Of a stretch of 24,432 nt of DNA, positions 1 to 7,866 are shown in pieces. The translations under genes were made by a program, and so were the position numbers. The notes beneath the pieces were generated by a model that worked only from the letters and a program-made list of their open reading frames with translations, did no database searches and was not told where the DNA came from. How positions within the stretch are numbered: position 1 is the first letter of the stretch; every line of letters starts with the position of its first letter. Origin of the DNA: Clostridiales bacterium UBA1389 (lineage in GTDB: Bacteria > Bacillota > Clostridia > Oscillospirales > CAG-382); NCBI GenBank assembly GCA_002305335.1, contig DBQR01000037.1:1-24432 (forward strand). The letters run 5' to 3'.

Positions 1-3
1 TTA

Positions 4-432
4 CTATTCACCGGATTTTTCCGTTTCCTTCTTCGAGGTTTCCTTCTTGGCTTTCTTTTCTTTTTTATCCTTCTTGAAAAGCTCGTCTGCGTCAACCAGG
101 GTTACCAGCGCCATTTCCGCGCCGTCCCCCCTGCGGGGACCCAGCTTGTAAACCGCGGTGTAGCCGCCGTTGCGTTCTGCATAAAAGGGAGCTATTTTAT
201 CGAATAATTTATATACTACGTCCTCTCTCTTAAGAAAGGCGATTGCGCGTCTTTTGGATGCAAGAGTGTTGTCCTTACCCAAGGTGATAATCTTGTCGGC
301 AAGGGAACTTACCTCCTTTGCGCGGGTAACGGTGGTTTCGATTTTACCGTTTTCAAGCAGATATGTTATCATCCCCTTTAGCATGGACATTCTGTGGGAA
401 GTAACTCTGCCTAATTTTCTTGTTCCGGGCAT
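4..432 (-). CDS. rplQ: 50S ribosomal protein L17
   Basis: L17 is a structural protein of the large ribosomal subunit. The 142-residue product starts with the family's conserved MPGTRKLGR segment and carries the GYTAVYKLGPRRGDGA block near residues 90-107. Residues 113-142 form a Lys/Glu-rich low-complexity tail, which makes the protein longer than typical Firmicutes L17 (about 113-120 residues). It is the last visible gene of the ribosomal run, 43 nt downstream of rpoA, which is its usual place. The stop codon TAG lies at positions 4-6, so the operon terminator or any further genes are outside the window. Confidence 0.97.
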   Translation of the reverse strand: MPGTRKLGRVTSHRMSMLKGMITYLLENGKIETTVTRAKEVSSLADKIITLGKDNTLASKRRAIAFLKREDVVYKLFDKIAPFYAERNGGYTAVYKLGPRRGDGAEMALVTLVDADELFKKDKKEKKAKKETSKKETEKSGE

Positions 433-475
433 TCAGATTGCCTCCTTCTTTATCGAAATAGAATAATACCTATTG

Positions 476-1426
476 TTAGTCGTCTGATTTCTTCAGGGAA
501 AGTCCGAGGGAGTTTAGTTTCTTTATAACTTCTTCCAGAGACTTCTTGCCTAAATTCCTTACCTTCATCATATCCTCTTCGGTACGGTTTATAAGGTCTT
601 CCACCGTATCTATGCCTGCCCGCTTAAGGCAGTTGAAGGAGCGCACCGACATATCCAGCTCCTCTATGGTCATATCCAGCACCTTTTCCCTTACCGCTTC
701 CTTGCTTTCCACCATGACCTCGGTATTCTTTGCCTCGTCTGAAAGCTCCACAAACAGCTGAAGGTGGTCGCTTAATATTTTTGCCGCAAGGGAAACCGCT
801 TCTCTGGCGTTGGTTACCCCGTTGGTGGTGAGTTCAAGAGTGAGCTTGTCGTAGTCGGTTATGTTCCCTACACGGGTGTTCTGAACCGAAAAATTACAGT
901 TCTTTACCGGAGAGAATATCGAATCCGTATAGATGGTGCCTAATACCGGCACGGAGTTCTGCTTGTTCTTTTCGGCGGTGACATAGCCTCTGCCTCTGCC
1001 GAAGGTAATCTCCATATAAAAGGAGGCGCTGTCTTCAAGGGTAGCGATATGATGGTCGGGATTAAGTATCTCAATATCGCTGTCCGTCTTTATATCTCCT
1101 GCGGTTATATCTTTCGGACCGACTTCCTGGATAAACACGGTTTTGGGATTGTCGCAATGAAGTTTTGCGACTATCCGCTTAATGTTGAGGACTATTTCCG
1201 TAACGTCTTCCTTAACACCTTTGACTGTGGACAACTCGTGGAGTACGCCGTTAATCTTAATGCTTATAACGGCTACGCCGGGGAGGGAGCTTAATAATAC
1301 TCTTCTCAGGGAGTTTCCAAGGGTAATGCCATAACCACGTTCAAGGGGTTCGATAACAAAAGTGCCGTGTTTTCCATCCTCGCTTATTTCTGCGGTAGTA
1401 ATGCTCGGTCTTTCGATTTCGATCAT
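476..1426 (-). CDS. rpoA: DNA-directed RNA polymerase alpha subunit
   Basis: RpoA dimerises to start RNA polymerase assembly, and its C-terminal domain contacts UP elements and activators. The 316-residue length is normal. The N-terminal assembly domain covers about 1-230 and opens with the conserved IERPSI segment and the GYGITLGNSLRRVLLSSLPG block. After a linker, the C-terminal domain (about 245-316) has the RSFNCLK motif from R262, which aligns with the DNA-contacting arginine 265 of E. coli, and the NLGKKSLEE helix-hairpin-helix. The AAAGGAGG ribosome-binding site is well spaced. It sits between rpsD and rplQ, the standard alpha-operon order. Confidence 0.98.
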   Translation of the reverse strand: MIEIERPSITTAEISEDGKHGTFVIEPLERGYGITLGNSLRRVLLSSLPGVAVISIKINGVLHELSTVKGVKEDVTEIVLNIKRIVAKLHCDNPKTVFIQEVGPKDITAGDIKTDSDIEILNPDHHIATLEDSASFYMEITFGRGRGYVTAEKNKQNSVPVLGTIYTDSIFSPVKNCNFSVQNTRVGNITDYDKLTLELTTNGVTNAREAVSLAAKILSDHLQLFVELSDEAKNTEVMVESKEAVREKVLDMTIEELDMSVRSFNCLKRAGIDTVEDLINRTEEDMMKVRNLGKKSLEEVIKKLNSLGLSLKKSDD

Positions 1427-1453
1427 TATAAAAACCTCCTTTATGGTTTAAAG

Positions 1454-2086
1454 TTATTTGGAATATAACTCCACTATGAGATGCTCCTCAAACGGAAAGT
1501 CCACATCATCTCTCTTGGGTAATGCGGCTACTGTAGCAACAATGTTTTCCTTATCCATGCTGAGCCAGGCGGGAGTCGTACGGTGCTTGATATTTTCGAC
1601 AAGCACTTTAATCTTCGGTGAATTGCGGCTGGCTTCCTTGAGGGAAACAACATCGTTAAGGTTAACGATGTAGGAGGGGATATCCACCTTTTTGCCGTTC
1701 ACCGTAAAATGACCGTGACGAACCAGCTGACGTGCCTCTTTACGGCTGTCGGCCATGCCCATACGGTAAACCACGTTATCAAGCCTGCGTTCGATGGCGG
1801 TAAGCAGGGCTTCGCCCGTCTGACCGGGTCTCTTGGCGGCTTTGATAAAGTAGTTCTTAAACTGCTTCTCTAAAATACCATAATATCTTTTTGCCTTCTG
1901 CTTTTCCCTAAGCTGAAGGTTGTATTCTTTAACTCTTTTTCTCCCCGCGCTTGCGCCGTGCTGGCCGGGAGCTTTTCCGCGCCTGTCGAAGGAGCATTTG
2001 TCGGAATAGCATCTGTCGCCTTTAAGCATAAGCTTGACGCCTTCCTTGCGGCAAAGCCTGCAAGCGGGTCCTGTGTATCTTGCCAT
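1454..2086 (-). CDS. rpsD: 30S ribosomal protein S4, zinc-binding form
   Basis: S4 nucleates assembly of the small subunit on 16S rRNA. In E. coli it also represses the alpha operon, but no such control can be read here. The product has 210 residues. The N-terminus holds cysteines 9, 12, 26 and 31, a zinc-binding C+ form, followed by the conserved RRGKAPGQHG. The S4 RNA-binding domain covers roughly residues 98-160 and contains RRLDNVVYRMG and ARQLVRHGHFTVNG. It lies 29 nt downstream of rpsK and 27 nt upstream of rpoA, as usual in Firmicutes alpha operons, although Bacillus subtilis keeps rpsD elsewhere. Confidence 0.98.
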   Translation of the reverse strand: MARYTGPACRLCRKEGVKLMLKGDRCYSDKCSFDRRGKAPGQHGASAGRKRVKEYNLQLREKQKAKRYYGILEKQFKNYFIKAAKRPGQTGEALLTAIERRLDNVVYRMGMADSRKEARQLVRHGHFTVNGKKVDIPSYIVNLNDVVSLKEASRNSPKIKVLVENIKHRTTPAWLSMDKENIVATVAALPKRDDVDFPFEEHLIVELYSK

Positions 2087-2115
2087 TATTTAACCTCCAA
2101 ATTCTAATGAAAATA

Positions 2116-2511
2116 TTAAACGCGTCTTCTCTTGGGCGGTCTGCAGCCGTTGTGGGGAATGGGCGTTACGTCTTTTATCGAGGTGATGTCGAGTCCGGCT
2201 ACCTGAAGGGCACGGATTGCGGCTTCTCTTCCCTGGCCGGGGCCTTTGACATAAACCTCAACGGTCTTAAGACCGTGTTCCATAGCGGCTTTTGCGGCGG
2301 TTTCCGCAGCCATCTGGGCGGCATAGGGGGTTGACTTACGGGAGCCCCTGAAACCGAGTTCGCCGGCGGATGCCCAGGATATCGCATTACCCTGCAAATC
2401 GGATATAGTCACTATGGTATTGTTGAAACTGGCACGAATATGAGCGGCGCCCCGGTCTATATTCTTCCGTTCGCGACGCTTCTTCGTAACAGTTTTTTTC
2501 TGTGTCGCCAT
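2116..2511 (-). CDS. rpsK: 30S ribosomal protein S11
   Basis: S11 is a platform protein of the small subunit near the E site. The 131-residue product shows the family pattern: a basic N-terminal extension (about 1-17), the HIRASFNNTIVTISD core near residues 24-38, GFRGSRKSTPYAAQ, and the invariant C-terminal HNGCRPPKRRRV. A GGAGATAAACA ribosome-binding site precedes the ATG. It follows rpsM by 15 nt and precedes rpsD by 29 nt. Nothing is unusual about it. Confidence 0.98.
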   Translation of the reverse strand: MATQKKTVTKKRRERKNIDRGAAHIRASFNNTIVTISDLQGNAISWASAGELGFRGSRKSTPYAAQMAAETAAKAAMEHGLKTVEVYVKGPGQGREAAIRALQVAGLDITSIKDVTPIPHNGCRPPKRRRV

Positions 2512-2526
2512 TGTTTATCTCCTTCC

Positions 2527-2895
2527 TTACTTCTTCTTGTTGGCAATCGTCTTGGCGGGGCCTTTTCTTGTGCGGGCGTTGGTTTTTGTCCGCTGTCCCC
2601 TGACGGGAAGACCCTTTCTGTGACGGATGCCACGATAGCAGTCAATCTCAACAAGCCGCTTTATGTTAAGGGCAACTTCCCTGCGGAGGTCACCTTCCAC
2701 CACGTAGCTGTTTTCGATTGCTTCACGGAGTTTGGCGATGTCGTCTTCGGTTAAATCTTTGACACGGGTGTCGGGATTTATACCGGTATTCTTTAAAATT
2801 TCGTTGGCACGGCTCCTGCCTATACCGTAAATATAGGTAAGACCGATTTCAACACGTTTAGCGTTTGGAATGTCAACGCCGGAAATACGAGCCAT
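2527..2895 (-). CDS. rpsM: 30S ribosomal protein S13
   Basis: S13 sits in the small-subunit head, contacts P-site tRNA and forms inter-subunit bridges. The 122-residue protein starts MARISGVDIPN, has the helix-two-turn-helix stretch YIYGIGRSRA at residues 22-31, the GIRHRKGLPVRGQRT loop, and a Lys/Arg-rich tail that reaches the decoding centre. It follows rpmJ by 13 nt, with a GAGAGGTG ribosome-binding site. Length and order are those of other Clostridia. Confidence 0.98.
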   Translation of the reverse strand: MARISGVDIPNAKRVEIGLTYIYGIGRSRANEILKNTGINPDTRVKDLTEDDIAKLREAIENSYVVEGDLRREVALNIKRLVEIDCYRGIRHRKGLPVRGQRTKTNARTRKGPAKTIANKKK

Positions 2896-2908
2896 TGTTA
2901 CACCTCTC

Positions 2909-3022
2909 TTATCCTTGTCTTTGCTTGTGTTTGGGGTTTTCGCAAATAACCCTTATAATGCCTTTGCGCTTGATTATTTTGCATTTGTCGCAAATTCTCT
3001 TTACCGAAGGCCTTACTTTCAT
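2909..3022 (-). CDS. rpmJ: 50S ribosomal protein L36, zinc-binding form
   Basis: This small gene encodes 37 residues, starting MKVRPSVKRICDKCK and ending CENPKHKQRQG, the normal L36 length. C11, C14, C27 and H32 form the C-C-C-H zinc site, so this is the zinc-dependent form of L36. There are two in-phase-independent ATG triplets after the GGAGG at about 3032-3036. Only the one at 3022, about 8-9 nt downstream of that site, opens the L36 frame; the ATG at 3029 is in another frame. The gene lies between infA and rpsM, the standard order. Confidence 0.97.
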   Translation of the reverse strand: MKVRPSVKRICDKCKIIKRKGIIRVICENPKHKQRQG

Positions 3023-3070
3023 TTTTCATACCTCCAAAAACGAACTACGGTTTTTCCTTCATGGTAAAAC

Positions 3071-3289
3071 CTATTTAGCTCTGTATGTTATCCTTCCCTG
3101 GGATAAGTCGTAAATGGAAACTTCGACGGTAACCCTGTCGCCGGGAAGAATCCTGATGTAATGCATACGCATTTTGCCGGAAATATGTGCCGTCACCATA
3201 TGTCCGTTGCTTAACTGAACTTTAAACATTGTGTTGGGTAGCACTTCCGTAACTACACCTTCAAATTCAATAACATCGTCCTTAGGCAG
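3071..3289 (-). CDS. infA: Translation initiation factor IF-1 with a non-AUG start
   Basis: IF-1 binds the 30S A site during initiation. Reading upstream from the TAG at 3073-3071 gives a complete IF-1: PKDDVIEFEGVVTEVLPN, then GHMVTAHISGKM, RILPGDRVTVEV and DLSQGRITYRAK. There is no ATG, GTG or TTG in frame before codon 21. The plausible starts are CTG at 3289-3287, which gives exactly 72 residues (the normal length) with an AGGAGG site 7 nt upstream, or ATT at 3292-3290, which overlaps the upstream TAA stop as TAATT and gives 73 residues. I chose CTG because the family usually reads M-x-K-(D/E). An OB fold spans the whole chain. A base error in a former ATG is the main alternative. The product is certain; the start is not. 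Confidence 0.93.
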   Translation of the reverse strand: MPKDDVIEFEGVVTEVLPNTMFKVQLSNGHMVTAHISGKMRMHYIRILPGDRVTVEVSIYDLSQGRITYRAK

Positions 3290-3301
3290 AATTATCCCTC
3301 C
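3284..3301 (-). promoter_or_regulatory. infA ribosome-binding site with CTG/ATT start choice
   Basis: On the minus strand the sequence runs AAGGAGGG, ATA, ATT, CTG, CCT, AAG. The Shine-Dalgarno core is strong and overlaps the last codons of the KOW gene. It is spaced 4 nt from ATT and 7 nt from CTG. ATT and CTG are both poor initiators that IF-3 normally discriminates against, so this site either limits IF-1 synthesis or relies on coupling to translation of the upstream gene. This is inference; only the sequence arrangement is observed. Confidence 0.7.
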
Positions 3302-3588
3302 TTGTCAGCCGGTTGCTCGGTACACTGATTGCTTTTTTGAATCGTATCCAAATAAGCTGCCGTTGCTTTTCTTAACATGCCGTTGGTAGCCTTTGAAACA
3401 TCGGCTATTCCGGCGCTTCCTAAAATCCTGATATGCTTGATTTTTTTTAGCTTGGGTTTTTCAACCCGCCGTCTTCTCCCGTCGGCGTACAATATATGAT
3501 TTTCGTCAACGGTTTTCAGAACGACGAATATTCTTCCTTTATCTTTCCCTGCAAGGGACAAAACCAGCGTGTTTGAAAAATCCATCAT
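3292..3588 (-). CDS. Small KOW-domain RNA-binding protein (L14e-like)
   Basis: The 98-residue product begins MMDFSNTLVLSLAGKDKGRIFVVL, a KOW motif (residues about 8-30) like that of archaeal/eukaryotic L14e and NusG-type proteins. It continues with a basic stretch, GRRRRVEKPKLKKIKH (about 37-52). Residues 75-98 are polar and look disordered. A KOW gene of this type between map and infA is common in Clostridia, and its role is not settled; ribosome or RNA binding is likely. The start could be either of two adjacent ATGs (3588 or 3585), and the upstream Shine-Dalgarno match is weak and distant. Its TAA stop touches the infA start, suggesting coupled translation. Confidence 0.88.
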   Translation of the reverse strand: MMDFSNTLVLSLAGKDKGRIFVVLKTVDENHILYADGRRRRVEKPKLKKIKHIRILGSAGIADVSKATNGMLRKATAAYLDTIQKSNQCTEQPADKEG

Positions 3589-3608
3589 TTCAGTAAAGTT
3601 TGAATCCC

Positions 3609-4358
3609 CTATGCGGGTACGGTTAAAATTTCGGGACCGTTTGAAGTAATTGCAACGGTGTTTTCGTAATGGGCCGAAAGCTTTCCGTCAAGGGTAACCA
3701 CTGTCCAGCCGTCATTCAGAACCCTGACTTTCCAGGTGCCCTGGTTTATCATAGGCTCTATCGCAAGCGTCATGCCTTCCCTTAATAAAACCCCGTGTCC
3801 GGGACGGCCGAAGTTGGGTATGCTGGGTTCCTCATGCATTTGCCTGCCTATGCCGTGGCCTACGAAATCCCTTACCACCGAAAAGCCGAACCGGGTTGCG
3901 TATTCCTCCACGGCGTTTCCGATGTCGCCTATCCGGTTGCTGGTTACCGCCTTTTCAAGGGCTTTGAAAAAGCTTTCCTTAGTTACCTGAATAAGCTTTT
4001 CGGTTTCCGGAGCCACGTTTCCCACCGGTATGGTGGCGGCGCAGTCCCCCTGATAGCCCTTGTAGATTGCCCCCACATCGATTTTTACGATGTCCCCCGC
4101 GTTAAGCACACGGTTTGAGGGTATCCCGTGGATAACCTCCTCGTTCACCGAAACGCAGGCTGCGGCGGGGAATCCGTTGTATCCTAAAAACGAAGGGGTT
4201 GCGTTATGGCGGGCAATCACTTCTCGAATCTTTTTATCGATCTGTCTGGTGGTTACCCCTTCCTTAACCATAAGGCTGCCTTCTTCCCTGGCAAGGGCGG
4301 TTATCTTTCCCGCATCCCGCATTATTTCAAGCTCGGCGGGGGATTTTATGGTAATCAT
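3609..4358 (-). CDS. map: Methionine aminopeptidase, type I
   Basis: It removes the N-terminal methionine from nascent proteins. The product has 249 residues. All five metal ligands are present: D94 (KIDVGA), D105 (GDCAAT), H168 (VGHGIG), E201 (AIEPM) and E232 (HYENTV), each offset by -3 from the E. coli enzyme. The substrate-side histidine is H77 in VIHGIP. There is no N-terminal extension or zinc finger. The start ATG overlaps the adk stop as ATGA, so translation is probably coupled. The order adk-map within the ribosomal cluster is conserved across Firmicutes. Confidence 0.98.
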   Translation of the reverse strand: MITIKSPAELEIMRDAGKITALAREEGSLMVKEGVTTRQIDKKIREVIARHNATPSFLGYNGFPAAACVSVNEEVIHGIPSNRVLNAGDIVKIDVGAIYKGYQGDCAATIPVGNVAPETEKLIQVTKESFFKALEKAVTSNRIGDIGNAVEEYATRFGFSVVRDFVGHGIGRQMHEEPSIPNFGRPGHGVLLREGMTLAIEPMINQGTWKVRVLNDGWTVVTLDGKLSAHYENTVAITSNGPEILTVPA

Positions 4359-4990
4359 GCTATCCCCAGCGCTTCGAATACCAGGCGGGTGGTGTCGTAG
4401 ACTTCAATCTGGCTTGTTACGGTCTGTAACAGTCCTTTCCGGTCGTAATAGGCTTTGACCGGTTCGGTCTGGCTGTGGTAGGTTTCAAGCCGGCTTTTGA
4501 TGACTTCCGGATCGTCGTCCTTCCTTGATATCAGCTTTCCGCCGCACTTGTCGCAGTGGATGTTGTCTTTTGTGGGGTTGAAGATAACCGAATAGGGGGT
4601 GCCGCAGTCTTCGCAGAGACGCCGAGCGGCAAGGCGTTTTATGATTTCCCCGTCGGAAATTTCGATGGAAAGCACCACATCGATTTCAACTCCCATTTCC
4701 TCAAGAGCGTCTGCCTGGGGGATGGTACGGGGAAAGCCGTCAAGAATAAACCCTTTGCTGCAGTCGGGGAAACTTATGCGTTCCTTTATAATGGCGGTAA
4801 CCACTTCGTCGGGAACCAGCTTTCCCGCTTCCACATATTCCTTCGCTTTTATGCCGGTGGGGGTTTGGTTTTTCATTGCCTCCCGCAGCACGGCGCCGGT
4901 GGATATGGTGGGTATATTTAATTTTTCGGAAATTATCTCCGCCTGGGTGCCTTTACCTGCTCCCGGAGGGCCGAACAAAACAATGTTCAT
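4355..4990 (-). CDS. adk: Adenylate kinase, zinc-containing LID type
   Basis: It interconverts ATP + AMP with 2 ADP in the cytosol. The 211-residue product has the P-loop GPPGAGKGT at residues 7-15 and the DGFPRT AMP-site motif at 84-89. The long LID domain carries four cysteines (C126, C129, C146, C149) that form the zinc ribbon typical of Gram-positive enzymes. The conserved arginines of the LID and core are present (for example RRL at 123-125 and KSRLETY near 165-171). It starts 12 nt after secY and overlaps map by 4 nt. Confidence 0.98.
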   Translation of the reverse strand: MNIVLFGPPGAGKGTQAEIISEKLNIPTISTGAVLREAMKNQTPTGIKAKEYVEAGKLVPDEVVTAIIKERISFPDCSKGFILDGFPRTIPQADALEEMGVEIDVVLSIEISDGEIIKRLAARRLCEDCGTPYSVIFNPTKDNIHCDKCGGKLISRKDDDPEVIKSRLETYHSQTEPVKAYYDRKGLLQTVTSQIEVYDTTRLVFEALGIA

Positions 4991-5002
4991 GCCGATTCTC
5001 CT

Positions 5003-6319
5003 TTATTCAAGAAAGCCCTTATAGTGGCGCATGGTAATCTGGGCTTCCAGTTCCCTGGTGGTTTCAAGGGCAACGCCTACAATAATGAGAAGCGAAGTGC
5101 CGCCGAATGCCAGCTGGGAGAACACATAGGAAAATCCTGCGCCGGTCCACGCCCTTATCATAACGATAAGTATGGGGAATATGGCTATAAAGGACTGGAA
5201 TATGGCGTCGATGAGGGTAACCCTGTTTAACGTCCTTCTGATATAGTCGGCGGTGGGCTTACCGGGACGGTGCCCTAATATGGTGCCGCCGTTTTTCTGA
5301 AGGTTGGACGCAACTTCCATGGGATTAAAGGAAATTGACGTGTAAAAATAAGCGAATCCTATAATAAGGATGAAATAGCAGATTATATAAATGGGAAACT
5401 TTGAGTTGGGTGAAAACCAGTCGTTTACGCCGTTCGTCCAGGAAGTGAATATAAGCGCCAGTGTCGAGGGTATGGCGACTATCGACTGGGCGAAGATTAT
5501 GGGCATAACGCCGGTCATGTTAAGCTTGATGGGGAGGAAGGTATTGTTCCCGCCGTAAACCCGCCGGCCGACCTGACGCTTGGCGTACTGGACGGGAAGC
5601 CGTCTTTCCGCATTGGTGAAGAACACCACGAACCAGATAACCGCAAGCATGAACACCAACGCTAAGAACACCCAGAGAAGGAATATATATTCCTGCTTAT
5701 TGATACTGTCGGAAATATATCTCGATGCCAGAATTATGATGGTTGGACCTCTGGCAAGGATGTTGGCGAAAAGTATGATGGAAATGCCGTTGCCTATTCC
5801 CTTTTCGTCGATCCGTTCGCCAAGCCACATTATGATTGACGCGCCCGCAGTAAAGGAGGCGATTATAACGATGGCGGCAAAAAAGGAATCGTTACTTAAA
5901 AATTCATCCTTAATGGTCTGAAAATAACCGTAGGAAAGGATAAGAGCGAGAGCCACGGTCAGATAACGGGTGATGTGCTGAATTTTCTTCTGACCTTCGG
6001 GACCGCTTTTCTGAAGCCTTTCAAGGGCGGGAATAGCCACGGTAAGCAGGTTCATGACTATTGATGAGGTAATGTAGGGGGAAATCGACAGCGCAAACAG
6101 CGTTGCCCTTGAGAAAGCGTCCCCCGACAGGAGGTTGAAGTAACCTAAGATGGTTGAACCGGTTGCCTGGTTCTCGAAATAGTTTTTTAAGGCTTCACTG
6201 TTAACGAAGGGTACGGGGATCTGGGAGCCGAGGCGGAACAGTATGACAATGAAAAGGGTATAGAGCAGTTTTTTTCTAATGTCCTGAACTTTCCATGCAT
6301 TCTTCAGCGTCTCAAACAT
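5003..6319 (-). CDS. secY: Preprotein translocase channel subunit SecY
   Basis: SecY is the membrane channel for Sec-dependent export and membrane insertion. The product is 438 residues from the second of two adjacent ATGs. I favour this one because the GAGGTG site is about 5 nt away, against 2 nt for the ATG at 6322. Ten hydrophobic segments are evident. Conserved elements include the first-segment IPVPFV region, the ISPYITSSIVMNLL plug/TM2 region, the GIGNGISIILFANI block and the cytosolic loop ending in LGHRPGKPTADYI. The start overlaps the rplO stop as TGATG, indicating coupling. Its place between rplO and adk is standard for this cluster. Confidence 0.97.
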   Translation of the reverse strand: MFETLKNAWKVQDIRKKLLYTLFIVILFRLGSQIPVPFVNSEALKNYFENQATGSTILGYFNLLSGDAFSRATLFALSISPYITSSIVMNLLTVAIPALERLQKSGPEGQKKIQHITRYLTVALALILSYGYFQTIKDEFLSNDSFFAAIVIIASFTAGASIIMWLGERIDEKGIGNGISIILFANILARGPTIIILASRYISDSINKQEYIFLLWVFLALVFMLAVIWFVVFFTNAERRLPVQYAKRQVGRRVYGGNNTFLPIKLNMTGVMPIIFAQSIVAIPSTLALIFTSWTNGVNDWFSPNSKFPIYIICYFILIIGFAYFYTSISFNPMEVASNLQKNGGTILGHRPGKPTADYIRRTLNRVTLIDAIFQSFIAIFPILIVMIRAWTGAGFSYVFSQLAFGGTSLLIIVGVALETTRELEAQITMRHYKGFLE

Positions 6320-6762
6320 CATACCACCTCTGCTGTTCCACCCGCAGCCTCAATCTTCTCCTTAGCGGACTTTGAAAAGACCGACGCCTTAACGGTCAAC
6401 TTCTTGGTAAGCTCACCTTGTCCTAAAACCTTCAGTCCGCAAAGTTCCTTACGGACAAGGCCTGTATTCATAAGGGCTTCCAGGTCAACGGTTTCACCGT
6501 CTTCGAAAAATTCGTTAAGCCTGTCAAGATTGATTATGGCGTATTCCTTTGCAAAGAGGTTATTGAAGCCCCTCTTGGGAAGTTTCCGGTATATGGGGAG
6601 CTGACCGCCTTCAAAACCGGGTCTTACACCGCCGCCCGAACGGGAATTCTGCCCCTTGTGGCCGCGTCCTGCGGTTTTGCCGTTGCCGCTGCCGGGACCT
6701 CTTCCCTTTCTGTAGTTAGGCTTGGTGGAGCCGGGAGCCGGAGAAAGCTCATGAAGTTTCAT
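6319..6762 (-). CDS. rplO: 50S ribosomal protein L15
   Basis: L15 is a late-assembly 23S rRNA-binding protein. The 147-residue chain begins MKLHELSPAPGS and has the long glycine/arginine-rich N-terminal extension (about 15-53) that threads into rRNA, including GRGHKGQNSR and GFEGGQLPIYRKLPKRGF. The C-terminal globular domain covers about 60-147. The stop TGA is shared with the secY start. An AAGGAGG ribosome-binding site precedes the ATG. Confidence 0.98.
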   Translation of the reverse strand: MKLHELSPAPGSTKPNYRKGRGPGSGNGKTAGRGHKGQNSRSGGGVRPGFEGGQLPIYRKLPKRGFNNLFAKEYAIINLDRLNEFFEDGETVDLEALMNTGLVRKELCGLKVLGQGELTKKLTVKASVFSKSAKEKIEAAGGTAEVV

Positions 6763-6774
6763 AACATATCCTCC

Positions 6775-6960
6775 TTATTCGTTGACTTCATCAACGGTGA
6801 TGAGATGGGAAATAACGTTTATTTTGCCTTCAACCGCCTTGTCCTTTGCCACGACCTTGTGGTCGCCCACCTTGGTGAGGTTTAAGGACTTTGCGGTTTC
6901 GATCTGTTTCTTTGAACATCCTATAAGGCTTTTTGCAAGAGTAATTTTAATCTGTGCCAT
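6775..6960 (-). CDS. rpmD: 50S ribosomal protein L30
   Basis: L30 is a small large-subunit protein present in most, but not all, bacteria. The 61-residue product has the family signature IKITLAKSLIGCSKKQIETAKSLNL at its N-terminus (split here as two helices around residue 18) and the ISHLITVDEV end. Its length is normal. It is preceded by an AAGGGGG site and lies 12 nt from both rpsE and rplO. Confidence 0.97.
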   Translation of the reverse strand: MAQIKITLAKSLIGCSKKQIETAKSLNLTKVGDHKVVAKDKAVEGKINVISHLITVDEVNE

Positions 6961-6972
6961 TATTATACCCCC

Positions 6973-7479
6973 TTAACCCTTCACTGCCTCAACGCTGATT
7001 CCCCGCATGGCGGCGATTTCTTCCGCATTTCTAAGCTGGGAAAGGGCGTCGAAGGTGGCTTTAACCACGTTGGTGGGGTTGTTGGAACGGAGGCATTTAC
7101 CCCGTATGTCCTTAATTCCCGCGGATTCGAACACGGCGCGCATGGAGGAGCCGGCTATGATTCCGGTACCGGGGGTGGCGGGCTTAAGCAGCACGCTGCC
7201 GGCGCCGTATTCGCCGATAACCTCATGGGGGATGGTGGTGCCCTTTAAGGAAACGGTGATTATGTTCTTTTTGGCCGCCTCGATGGCTTTTCTTATAGCC
7301 TCAGGAACTTCCGCCGCCTTGCCGAGTCCGTAGCCCACATGGCCGTTGCCGTCGCCTACCACGATTAACGCGGCAAAGCGGGCGATACGTCCGCCCTTAA
7401 CGGTTTTGGACACTCTTTTGGTGGTAACAAGGGTTTCTTTAAGCTCAATTTCGGAAAAATCGAATTTTTTGTTAACCAT
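6973..7479 (-). CDS. rpsE: 30S ribosomal protein S5
   Basis: S5 helps form the mRNA entry channel and affects decoding accuracy. The 168-residue protein has an N-terminal double-stranded-RNA-binding-like domain (about 8-75) with VGDGNGHVGYGLGKA near residues 41-55. The C-terminal domain holds GTGIIAGSSMRAVFESAGIKD. In-phase start with a TTAGGAGG site is clear. It follows rplR by 11 nt and precedes rpmD by 12 nt. Confidence 0.98.
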   Translation of the reverse strand: MVNKKFDFSEIELKETLVTTKRVSKTVKGGRIARFAALIVVGDGNGHVGYGLGKAAEVPEAIRKAIEAAKKNIITVSLKGTTIPHEVIGEYGAGSVLLKPATPGTGIIAGSSMRAVFESAGIKDIRGKCLRSNNPTNVVKATFDALSQLRNAEEIAAMRGISVEAVKG

Positions 7480-7490
7480 ATCAGTACCTC

Positions 7491-7847
7491 CTAAAACTTG
7501 AGTCCGGCTTCACGGGCACCGGCTGCCAGTTCCGCAACACGACCGTGGTAAAGGTAGCCGCCTCTGTCAAACACGACTTCGGTTATTCCCTTTTCCATTG
7601 CCCGCTGTGCTATAAGCATTCCGACCTTCTTAGCCGCTTCTTTGTTTCCGCCGGTTCCGATTTCCTTCTCATAGCTGGAGGCTGCCACAAGGGTATTGCC
7701 TGTGGTGTCATCTATAATCTGTACGTTTATATTGTCGTTGGAACGGTAAACACTGAGCCTTGGACGGGAAGGGGTGCCAAAGATCTTCGCCCTGACCCTT
7801 ATATGTCTTTTAAGGCGCTTTGTGTTGGTGTCTTCTCTTTTAAACAT
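7491..7847 (-). CDS. rplR: 50S ribosomal protein L18
   Basis: L18 carries 5S rRNA into the large subunit together with L5. The 118-residue product has a basic N-terminus (RLKRHIRVRAKIFGT), then PRLSVYRSNDNI near residues 28-39 and the conserved end FDRGGYLYHGRVAELAAGAREAGL split around the HGR. Its length matches the bacterial family. It lies between rplF and rpsE, 19 and 11 nt away. Confidence 0.98.
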   Translation of the reverse strand: MFKREDTNTKRLKRHIRVRAKIFGTPSRPRLSVYRSNDNINVQIIDDTTGNTLVAASSYEKEIGTGGNKEAAKKVGMLIAQRAMEKGITEVVFDRGGYLYHGRVAELAAGAREAGLKF

Positions 7848-7866
7848 TTTTTCTCACTCCTTCCGA

